From positions 1 to 38,998 of the forward strand of contig DATKSK010000022.1 of assembly GCA_035531755.1 (NCBI GenBank): 38,998 nt of DNA, given 5' to 3'. The stretch is from Acidimicrobiales bacterium. GTDB taxonomy: Bacteria; Actinomycetota; Acidimicrobiia; Acidimicrobiales; UBA8190. Shown here piece by piece: positions 32,963 through 38,998 of this stretch (positions are counted from its first letter, which is position 1; each line of letters begins with the position of its first letter). The notes below the pieces were generated by a model. It searched no databases. It saw nothing but the letters and a program-made list of their open reading frames with translations, and was not told the DNA's origin. The translations under genes were made by a program, and so were the position numbers.

Positions 32963-34362
32963 GGCGGGCTCCCCGGCGGGGGGCGCCCGACGAGCGGTCG
33001 CACCGGTTGGGCCTGCGGGCCCGGGCCACGCTCGCCTTCGGGACCGGCGCCGCCCTCGTGTCGATGACCCTGGCGGTCGTCACCTATGCCGTCGCCCACC
33101 ACTACCTGCTGTCCCGGCGCCAGACGGGGAGCATCACCCAGGCCTTCGTGAGCGCAGGGTTCGTCCAGCAGGAGCTGCGGTCCCCCCTCGCCGACGTCCC
33201 CGGCGTGCTGTCGTCGTTGGTGACACCGCAGGGGACCCGATCACTGCTGTACCGCGGCGGGCGCTGGTACTCGCCCTCGGTCACCCTCGGGTGGGGGTCC
33301 CTACCGGCATCGCTCACGGGCCCGGTGCGCGCCGGGAGCCCCGCCGAGCAGCGTGTGGTCGTCGACGGCACGCCCGCCATCGCCGTGGGCGTGCCGTTGC
33401 CCGCCATCGGCGCCGACTTCTACCAGATCCGGACCATGGCGGAGCTGCAGAACACGCTCGACACCCTGGGCACGGTGCTCCTGGGGACCGCGCTGGCCAC
33501 GACGGCCGCCGGTTGTCTGATCGGCCTGTGGGCCGGCCGCCGCCTCATGCGCCCGCTCACGGGTGTCGCCGCCGTGGCCACGGCCATCGCCGGCGGCGCG
33601 CTGGACCGCAGGCTGCCCGTGGACGGGGACCCGGACCTGGGATCGCTGGCGACGACGTTCAACACCATGGTCGAGAGCCTGGAGAGCCGCATCCAACGCG
33701 ACGCCCGCTTCGCCTCGGACGTGAGCCACGAGCTGCGTTCCCCCCTCACGGCGGTGGGCACCTCCGTCGAGCTCATCGAGATGTTCCGGCCGTCGCTCCC
33801 GGCCGACGGGCAACGGGCGCTCGACGTCCTGGGCCTGGAGGTCCGCCGGTTCTCGACGATGGTGCAGGACCTGCTCGAGATCTCGCGGATGGACGCCGGC
33901 GCGGCGAGCCTCGAGGTCGAGGAGGTGCCGATCGACGAGCTCGTGGCTCGGACCGTGGCGGGACGCGCCGGCGAGGTCGCGGTGCACGTGTCGCCGGCGG
34001 CGGCGGGCACCATCGTGCGCGTGGACAAGCGGAGGCTGCAGCGCGTCCTGGCGAACATCCTCGACAACGCGGATGCGTACGCCGGCGGCGCAGTGCTCGT
34101 GACCGTCGACCGCAACGGGTCTTGCACGACCGTCACCGTCGACGACGACGGTCCGGGCATCCCCCCCGGCGAGGAATCGTACGTGTTCGAGCGTTTCTTC
34201 CGCGGGGCGACGGCGGGCCGGCGGGGGGCGACGAGCGGCACCGGGCTCGGACTGGCACTGGCGACGGAGCACATGCGCGCCCACGGCGGGACCGTCACGG
34301 TCGAGAACCTGCCACAGGGCGGTGCCCGCTTCACCCTCACGCTCCCGGCGACGAGCACGTGA
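32959..34362 (+). CDS. Sensor histidine kinase (CseC/MtrB-like)
   Basis: The product is 467 aa. TM1 lies at about 25-47, an extracytosolic sensor region of ~120 residues follows, TM2 is at about 172-195, then HAMP (RRLMRPLTGVAAVATAIAGG). HisKA reads DVSHELRSPLTAV with His257; the ATPase has LANILDNADAYAGG, DDDGPGIPPGEESYVFERFF and GTGLGLALATEHMRAHGG. It pairs with the regulator just upstream and with the lipoprotein gene that overlaps its stop codon. Confidence 0.96.
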   Translation: MRRAPRRGAPDERSHRLGLRARATLAFGTGAALVSMTLAVVTYAVAHHYLLSRRQTGSITQAFVSAGFVQQELRSPLADVPGVLSSLVTPQGTRSLLYRGGRWYSPSVTLGWGSLPASLTGPVRAGSPAEQRVVVDGTPAIAVGVPLPAIGADFYQIRTMAELQNTLDTLGTVLLGTALATTAAGCLIGLWAGRRLMRPLTGVAAVATAIAGGALDRRLPVDGDPDLGSLATTFNTMVESLESRIQRDARFASDVSHELRSPLTAVGTSVELIEMFRPSLPADGQRALDVLGLEVRRFSTMVQDLLEISRMDAGAASLEVEEVPIDELVARTVAGRAGEVAVHVSPAAAGTIVRVDKRRLQRVLANILDNADAYAGGAVLVTVDRNGSCTTVTVDDDGPGIPPGEESYVFERFFRGATAGRRGATSGTGLGLALATEHMRAHGGTVTVENLPQGGARFTLTLPATST

Positions 34363-34922
34363 GGCGGGTGCTCGTCACCGCCGTGGCGGGGCTCGTGCTG
34401 TGCGGGTGCGCCATCGGGCCCGAGCGCACCGCCCACGTCATCGACCGGTCGAGGATCCCGCACGGGCTGCTCGACCCGTCGCCGACCGCTCCACCGGGCA
34501 CGGCCCCGACCGAGAACGTCACGCTCTACTTCGAGTCGGCACAGGGCCTGGTGGCCGTGGCCCGCGCCGCCCGGCGCCCGGTCACCTTGCGGGCCGTGGT
34601 CAGACTCCTGGCCCGGGGCCCGACGGTGTCCGAGCGGTCGGCGGGCGTCCAGAGCCCGCTGTCCACGGGGCGGCCCATCACCCTGCGGTCGCTCGTGAAC
34701 GACGTCGCCACCGTCGACCTGCCGGCCGACGTGACCGACCTCGGGGGCCAGGACCAGATCGTGGCGGTGGCGCAGCTCGTCTACACCATCACCGCCTACC
34801 CCGGCGTCGACGCCGTCACCGTGTTGGTGAACGGCATCCCCGCGACGGTGCCCACGGCGAACGGCTCGCTGAGCGCCGGACCGCTCCGGCGTGCCGACTA
34901 CGCCGAGCTGGCGCCGCGCTGA
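34359..34922 (+). CDS. GerMN-domain lipoprotein
   Basis: The product is 187 aa from GTG 34359 with a GTGA overlap to the kinase. The signal peptide RRVLVTAVAGLVLCGC ends in a lipobox, so it should be lipid-anchored outside. From about residue 55 it reads NVTLYFESAQGLVAVAR, RAVVRLLARGPT and LVYTITAYPGVDAVTVLVNG, the single GerMN module seen in LpqB- and CseA-type proteins. In mtrAB-lpqB and sigE-cse loci such lipoproteins adjust the kinase signal; I infer the same here. Confidence 0.87.
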   Translation: MRRVLVTAVAGLVLCGCAIGPERTAHVIDRSRIPHGLLDPSPTAPPGTAPTENVTLYFESAQGLVAVARAARRPVTLRAVVRLLARGPTVSERSAGVQSPLSTGRPITLRSLVNDVATVDLPADVTDLGGQDQIVAVAQLVYTITAYPGVDAVTVLVNGIPATVPTANGSLSAGPLRRADYAELAPR

Positions 34923-35232
34923 CGGGCGCGAGGCGGCACCGACCCGGCACCGACCCACGTCGACGTGCCGGCGACCGTGGCCAGGAGGTCGGCGACGAGG
35001 TCGGGACGACTCAGGAACGGGGAGAGCCCCTGGACCACACGACGACCCGGTCGGCGCATCGCGCCAGGATGCGCTGCAACTCCGGGTGGACGATGTCGTC
35101 GAGGGCACACGCTGCGTACGTCGAGCCGGGTTCGCAGCACCGGTTCTGCAGCCATCGGCGGCGATACCCCTCCTCCTGTTCCCCCGGGCGCTCGCAGCGC
35201 GGCCCATGGTCGTGGTCGGCGCCCCGGCGCCG
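34898..35232 (-). pseudogene. Possible frameshifted gene antisense to the glnII upstream region
   Basis: Two minus-strand frames show coding-like codon bias in succession. From about 35232 to 35040 one frame reads HDHGPRCERPGEQEEGYRRR, then RCCEPGSTYAACALDDIVHP and ELQRILARCADRVVV. From about 35045 the bias moves to the next frame, VVQGLSPFLSRPDLVADLLA and TVAGTSTWVGAG, ending at a stop at 34898. Joining them near GTCGTCGTGTGG would give one continuous protein tail. No start codon is visible at the upstream end, where a TAA occurs at about 35235. I do not recognise the family. It may be a decayed gene or one broken by a sequencing error; it overlaps the lipoprotein end. Confidence 0.35.
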
Positions 35233-35258
35233 TTACCGGGCGTTCACAACCCGGCAAC
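35232..35258 (+). promoter_or_regulatory. GlnR-like box upstream of glnII
   Basis: GTTAC-N6-TTCAC-N6-GCAAC: three pentamers at exact 11-bp spacing. GlnR boxes of actinobacteria consist of GTnAC and GAAAC-type half-sites at this spacing; the middle element here is a poor match. It lies about 110 bp before the glutamine synthetase start. Confidence 0.3.
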
Positions 35259-35369
35259 GCGCCTGACACAGAGTGCTGAGAGGGTGGCACGTGCCACCCG
35301 TCCTCGGTCGCCGAGGCGGGGGCCAGCGCGGTGCACGGAGGAAATCGAGAAAGCGGAGGTTCGCGCCCC

Positions 35370-36386
35370 ATGAGCTACCAGGCCGAGTACATCTGGATCG
35401 ACGGGACCCAGCCGTCCCCGCTGCTCCGGAGCAAGACGCGGATCATCCCCGACGGCAAGGAGCCCGGCATCTGGGGTTTCGACGGGTCGAGCACGAACCA
35501 GGCCAGCGGGGACGACTCGGACTGCGTCCTGCAGCCGGTGTTCTCCTGCCCCGACCCGCTGCGTCGCCCCGGCGACCGCCTCGTGATGTGCGAGGTGCTC
35601 CTCACTGACCTTTCGCCCCATCCCACGAACACCCGGGCCGCCTGCGCGGCGGCAGCCGAGCGCTACGCCGACCAGGAGCCCTGGTTCGGCATCGAGCAGG
35701 AGTACACCTTCGTGCAGGCGGGGCACCCCCTCGGCTGGCCGGAGAAGGGCTATCCCGCCCCGCAGGGCCCCTACTACTGCGGGGTGGGCGGCGACAAGAT
35801 GCCCGGCCGCGAGATCGTCGAGCGCCACACCGTCGCCTGCATCGACGCCGGCCTCGCCATCGAGGGCACCAACGCCGAGGTGATGATGGGCCAGTGGGAG
35901 TTCCAGATCGGGGTCCTGGCGCCGCCGCTCATCGGCGACCAGCTGTGGGTGGCGCGCTGGCTGCTGTTCCGGGTGGCCGAGGACTTCGGCGTCTTCGCCA
36001 CGTTGGAGCCCAAGCCCGTGCTCGGCGACTGGAACGGCGCGGGCGCGCACACGAACTTCTCGACCAAGGCGATGCGCGAGGAAAGCGGCTGGGACGCCAT
36101 CATCGCCGGCTGTGAAGCGCTCGGGAAGAACGTCGACGAACACGTCCAGAACTACGGCGTCGGGATCGCCGATCGCCTCACGGGGGCCCACGAGACCGCC
36201 CACTGGTCGGAGTTCAGCTACGGGACCTCGGACCGGGGAGCCTCGATCCGGATCCCGTGGGCCGTCGCCAAGGACAAGAGGGGATGGCTCGAGGACCGGC
36301 GGCCCAATGCCAACATGGACCCCTACGTCGTGAGCCGGCTCATGGTGACGACGGTCTGCGGGAACGGCGCCGCCGACATGGACTAG
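35370..36386 (+). CDS. glnII: Glutamine synthetase, eukaryotic-type (GSII)
   Basis: The product is 338 aa from ATG 35370 with GCGGAGGT upstream; an in-frame GTG at 35331 is less likely. It makes glutamine from glutamate, ammonia and ATP. MSYQAEYIWIDGTQPSPLLR and WGFDGSSTNQASGDDSDCVL are the GSII N-terminus. EQEYTF, NGAGAHTNFSTKAM and the RGASIRIP block are the metal/ATP/glutamate site. Its length and lack of an adenylylation-type C-terminus separate it from GSI. GSII is typical of actinobacteria and some rhizobia, usually as a second synthetase used under nitrogen limitation, consistent with the GlnR-like box upstream. Confidence 0.98.
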   Translation: MSYQAEYIWIDGTQPSPLLRSKTRIIPDGKEPGIWGFDGSSTNQASGDDSDCVLQPVFSCPDPLRRPGDRLVMCEVLLTDLSPHPTNTRAACAAAAERYADQEPWFGIEQEYTFVQAGHPLGWPEKGYPAPQGPYYCGVGGDKMPGREIVERHTVACIDAGLAIEGTNAEVMMGQWEFQIGVLAPPLIGDQLWVARWLLFRVAEDFGVFATLEPKPVLGDWNGAGAHTNFSTKAMREESGWDAIIAGCEALGKNVDEHVQNYGVGIADRLTGAHETAHWSEFSYGTSDRGASIRIPWAVAKDKRGWLEDRRPNANMDPYVVSRLMVTTVCGNGAADMD

Positions 36387-36924
36387 ACGTCACACCCCCG
36401 ACCCCCGCCGCTCACCCTCCATCCGTACGCTGGGAACCGCGGCGGCGATCTCACGAAGGGCGACACGTGATGGGGCGCGCCAAGGCCCGCTTCGGCGGCG
36501 GGCCGGCCGCTCGAGGCCATACGGTGGGCCGGCGTGGTGCCGGGCGACGTGAACAGTCCCAACAGGTAGGGAGAGATTTCTGCTCCTGGTCTCCACCTGC
36601 CTCGGCGAGGCGAAGGAGTCGACACCTCAGGGCCCCCTCGGGTGTCGGCTCCTTCGCCGCGTTCGCCGGCCCGGGAAGAACCGACGAGCCGGACCTGGAC
36701 CGCGCGACCAGGCCCGACATCGCCCGAGCCGAGCCGGCGACTACGGTCCCGACGAGTGGGGTGTTCCCGTGGCGACCACAGCGGAACGGAGCGGCGCGAC
36801 CGTGGCGCCGACGGGCGACGGGCAGCGAGCCAGCGCTGAGCGAGCGGTGCGAACCTACGCCGGCCCGGGCTTTAGAGGCGATCGACCCTGTCCCTGCCCC
36901 GGGACACGGTGACACGGTCAGGGT
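36387..36924. other. Non-coding region between glnII and the ABC exporter
   Basis: About 540 bp with no convincing gene. The central part (36563-36658) holds two consecutive inverted repeats described separately. The last 60 bp contain an 8-bp direct repeat (GACACGGT, 36903-36918) just before the ABC start codon. Confidence 0.5.
36563..36658 (+). other. Structured RNA candidate: two hairpins, the second with an 18-bp stem
   Basis: The first element pairs CAGGT..GGAGA-like bases (36563-36574) with TCTCCACCTG (36590-36599). The second is a continuous 18-bp stem, 36609-36626 against 36641-36658, with one G-U pair and a 14-nt C-rich loop. It is far stronger than needed by chance. No U-tract follows. 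Options are a glnII terminator, a leader/attenuator of the ABC exporter, or a small RNA. I did not recognise a known riboswitch class. Confidence 0.6.
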
Positions 36925-37920
36925 ATGGGGAAAGCTGCTCGCGCGGCCACAGGCCCGGGCATGAGCATCGTGCCGGATCCGATCCTGGACACCGGCGGGG
37001 CGGCGCCCGCCCTGCGCTTCGGCGACGTCGTGCGCCGCTACGGCCGGCACGTCGCCCTCGACCATCTGGACCTGCAAGTGGCCCGGGGGGAGACGGTGGC
37101 CCTGCTCGGGCCGAACGGCGCCGGGAAGTCCACCACGATCTCCCTCCTCCTCGGTCTCCTGCGACCGCACGGGGGTTGCGTGGAGGTGCTGGGGACGAGC
37201 CCCCGCCAGGCGGTGGCGGACGGCCGGGTGGGCGCCATGCTGCAGACGGGCTCGGGGAGCGGCCTGCCGCCCGGCGTCAGGGTGTCGGGTGTCCTGGAGC
37301 TCGTCCGCCGGCTCTACCGCCGCCCCGCTCCGTTGGAGGTCACCGTGGAGCGGGCCGGGATCGCCACACTCATGCGCCGGCCGACGAACCGGCTGTCGGG
37401 CGGAGAGGCCCAGCGCGTCCGGTTCGCCGTAGCCATCGCCGGGGATCCCGAGCTCGTGTTCCTGGACGAGCCGACGGCCGCCATGGACGTGGAGAGCCGG
37501 CGCTCGTTCTGGGCCATGATGCGCCAGTTCGGCGAGGAGGGCCGCACCATCGTCTTCGCCACCCACCACCTGCAGGAAGCGGACCAGATCGCCGACCGGG
37601 TGATCGTGATCAACCGCGGGACGGTCGTGGCGAACGGCCCCGGGGCGACGCTCAAGGCCGCGGTGGCCAGCCGGCAGGTGCGCTTCGTGACCGCGCACCC
37701 CGACGAGCGGATGCTCGACCAACTGGCAGGCGTGACCGATGTCGTCGTCCGGGGCACCGGCGTGACGCTCATCTCGCTCGACGCCGACGCCACCGTGACC
37801 GCCCTCGTGCACTCGGGGCTCGAGTTCTGCGACCTCGAGGTGACGGGGGCGGGCCTCGAGGAGGCGTTCGTGGCGCTCACCGAGTGCGCGCTCGCCCCCG
37901 GCCAGGAGCGCGCCACGTGA
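36925..37920 (+). CDS. ABC transporter ATP-binding protein (ABC-2 exporter, DrrA-like)
   Basis: The product is 331 aa from ATG 36925; ATG 36961 (MSIVPDP) is a plausible alternative. It has Walker A GPNGAGKST (62-70), signature RLSGGEAQRVRF, Walker B LVFLDEPTAAMD and the H-loop FATHHLQEAD. A C-terminal ~90-residue domain follows, as in DrrA/NatA/CcmA-type ATPases. Such ATPases drive ABC-2 permeases exporting drugs, lipids or polysaccharides. It overlaps the permease gene by 4 bp. Confidence 0.94.
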   Translation: MGKAARAATGPGMSIVPDPILDTGGAAPALRFGDVVRRYGRHVALDHLDLQVARGETVALLGPNGAGKSTTISLLLGLLRPHGGCVEVLGTSPRQAVADGRVGAMLQTGSGSGLPPGVRVSGVLELVRRLYRRPAPLEVTVERAGIATLMRRPTNRLSGGEAQRVRFAVAIAGDPELVFLDEPTAAMDVESRRSFWAMMRQFGEEGRTIVFATHHLQEADQIADRVIVINRGTVVANGPGATLKAAVASRQVRFVTAHPDERMLDQLAGVTDVVVRGTGVTLISLDADATVTALVHSGLEFCDLEVTGAGLEEAFVALTECALAPGQERAT

Positions 37921-38669
37921 GCGGACTGCTGGCGTTCGGGCGGTTCGAGGTCGCCCGGCTGCTGCGCAGCTGGAAGTTCCTGGCCATCACGGTCGGCTTC
38001 CCGGTGTTGTTCTACATCCTGTTCCTCCACGACCGCAGCCCGGGGACGGTCGTCGACGGCCAGGTGACCTGGCGCGTCTATCTCATGGTGTCGATGTGCT
38101 CGTTCGGCGCCCTCGTCGCCGCCCTCAACGCCGGCGGCAGCCGGCTGTCGACGGAGCGGGCCTCGGGTTGGGCGCGGCAGCTGCGGGTCACCCCGATCCC
38201 GGCGTGGTCGTACGTGACCACGAAGGTGGCGGCCACCACGCTGGTGGTGCTCCCGGTCCTCGTCCTGGTCGAGCTGGTGGGCATGGCGTTCGGCGGTGTC
38301 CACCTCGGCGTCGGCACCTGGATCGAGCTCACGGCGCTCTTGTGGGTGGCGGCGATCCCCTTCTCGATCCTTGGAGTCTTCGTCGGGTTCATGGTGAACG
38401 CCGAGACCGCCTATCCGGTGGTGACGGCGCTCATGTTCGTGCTCGGCTACTTCGGGGGACTGTTCAACCCTGTGGGCCACATGTCCGCCCCGCTGCAGAC
38501 AGCGGCCCGGGCCCTCCCGAGCTTCCACCAGGCGTCACTCGGCCTGGCCCTGGTGGACGGGCACGGTTTCGGTGTCCAGGATGCAGTCGTGCTGGTGTCC
38601 TACACCGCCGCGCTCGCCCTCGCCGTCCTGTGGAAGCACAGGGTCGAGGAGTCGCGGGGCCTCGCTTAG
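37917..38669 (+). CDS. ABC-2 type permease
   Basis: The product is 250 aa from GTG 37917. Six hydrophobic helices fit the ABC-2 fold: FLAITVGFPVLFYILFL, VYLMVSMCSFGALVAALNAG, then LPVLVLVELVGMAFGG and others. The cytoplasmic segment STERASGWARQLRVTPIP after helix 2 is typical of this family (E-xGxxxxLrxTPl), as in NatB and DrrB. Together with the preceding ATPase it forms a two-gene exporter of unknown cargo. Its last 4 bp overlap the end of the convergent repeat-protein gene. Confidence 0.93.
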   Translation: MSGLLAFGRFEVARLLRSWKFLAITVGFPVLFYILFLHDRSPGTVVDGQVTWRVYLMVSMCSFGALVAALNAGGSRLSTERASGWARQLRVTPIPAWSYVTTKVAATTLVVLPVLVLVELVGMAFGGVHLGVGTWIELTALLWVAAIPFSILGVFVGFMVNAETAYPVVTALMFVLGYFGGLFNPVGHMSAPLQTAARALPSFHQASLGLALVDGHGFGVQDAVVLVSYTAALALAVLWKHRVEESRGLA

Positions 38670-38998
38670 CGGACCAGCCGCCCCGCGGTGGCGTGGCCGC
38701 CCGCCTTCGATGACGTCGTTCCGGGCACTGAGGTCGTGGACGTTGTGGACCCCATGCCGTTCCCCGGGTTCGCCATCGGCGCGCCGGTCTGACCAGGCTT
38801 CTTCCCGTTCCCGCTCCCGTTCGCGTTCGCGTTGCCGTTGCCGTTCGCGTTGCCGTTCGCGTTGCCGTTCGCGTTGCCGTTGCCGTTCGCGTTGCCGTTC
38901 GCGTTGCCGTTCGCGTTGCCGTTCGCGTTGCCGTTCGCGTTGCCGTTCGCGTTGCCGTTCGCGTTGCCGTTCGCGTTGCCGTTCGCGTTGCCGTTCGC
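38666..38998 (-). CDS. C-terminal end of an Asn-Gly-Asn-Ala repeat protein (partial)
   Basis: An open frame runs on the minus strand from the window edge to a TAA at 38666-38668; its start lies beyond the window. The visible 110 residues begin with ~60 residues made only of Asn-Ala and Asn-Gly dipeptides, mostly alternating as NGNA, then NGSGNGKKPGQTGAPMANPG, a Ser/Thr-rich stretch and GGHATAGRLVR. Codon usage is regular (AAC, GGC, GCG). No fold or family is recognised. The composition suggests an exported, unstructured, very hydrophilic tail. The frame lacks a start codon in the window, so standard gene finders would probably miss it. Confidence 0.6.
   Translation of the reverse strand, partial: ANGNANGNANGNANGNANGNANGNANGNANGNANGNANGNGNANGNANGNANGNGNANANGSGNGKKPGQTGAPMANPGNGMGSTTSTTSVPGTTSSKAGGHATAGRLVR
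38819..38998 (-). repeat. Hexamer/12-bp tandem repeat coding for (Asn-Gly-Asn-Ala)n
   Basis: Thirty consecutive hexamers, each GTTCGC or GTTGCC on the plus strand, fill 180 bp to the window end, mostly alternating as a 12-bp unit. All changes keep the minus-strand frame. The array continues past the window. Confidence 0.97.

Noticed and set aside
36563-36658. Known riboswitch (cobalamin, ydaO/c-di-AMP, SAM) before the ABC exporter
   Set aside because: The conserved core boxes of these classes were not found; only generic hairpins are clear.
38819-38998. CRISPR array
   Set aside because: Units are 6-12 bp with no spacers and keep a protein reading frame; no cas genes are nearby.

Overview
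The window is about 39 kb of very GC-rich DNA with strong G/C preference at third codon positions, frequent GTG starts and many 4-bp stop/start overlaps. A eukaryotic-type glutamine synthetase (GSII), an F420-type LLM oxidoreductase, ECF sigma factor/zinc anti-sigma pairs and a Fur-family nickel regulator point to a free-living actinobacterium. An Acidimicrobiia-like lineage is my guess, not something the sequence proves. No phage genes, insertion sequences, CRISPR arrays, rRNA or tRNA were seen.

Region by region. (1) 1-246 is the tail of a CrtI/PYROXD2-like flavoprotein, followed by seven copies of a 7-bp repeat. (2) 539-8174 is one tightly overlapping nine-gene operon: a secreted coiled-coil protein, a His/Asp-rich single-TM protein, ApbE (FAD:protein FMN transferase), a ferric-reductase-like haem membrane protein, a NuoF-like FMN/FeS protein, a ferredoxin, a second single-TM low-complexity protein, and a histidine kinase with its response regulator. 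It reads as a transmembrane electron-export system built around protein flavinylation. It has no recognisable FMN-binding domain. Instead, both single-TM proteins end in the same short motif, HxxTG[A/T]T plus four residues, which resembles an ApbE target. (3) 8291-12922 holds surface genes: a GT-C/GT87-like membrane glycosyltransferase, a lipoprotein predicted to be a seven-bladed propeller, and an acyltransferase-3/SGNH fusion. (4) 12985-16642 holds an amidase, a LigB/YgiD-type dioxygenase and an ArsB/NhaD-type transporter, followed by a flavoprotein remnant. (5) 16884-19906 is a minus-strand operon: cupin, catalytically dead SDR, intact SDR and LLM flavin oxidoreductase. (6) 20249-24124 holds a VOC protein, a zinc-ribbon/adenylate cyclase/AAA/TPR signalling protein and a small zinc-ribbon protein.

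(7) 24354-27460 holds typA/bipA, an S18 ribosomal protein with a long C-terminal tail, and a small basic protein. (8) 27530-29225 is a divergent NiCoT nickel/cobalt transporter and Fur-family regulator with operator-like palindromes over both promoters. (9) 29488-30495 is a 2-oxoglutarate/Fe(II) dioxygenase. (10) 30575-34922 is an envelope-stress-like locus: anti-sigma, ECF sigma, response regulator, histidine kinase and GerMN lipoprotein. (11) 34898-36386 is a probable frameshifted minus-strand gene, a GlnR-like box and glnII. (12) 36563-38669 is a strong RNA-hairpin region and a two-gene ABC-2 exporter. (13) 38666-38998 is the C-terminal end of a minus-strand gene whose product carries an Asn-Gly-Asn-Ala repeat running off the window.

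Short tandem repeats with units of 6-20 bp recur through the window, often exactly at gene ends, which suggests replication-slippage-driven change. All functional calls come from reading motifs by eye; no database search was made.
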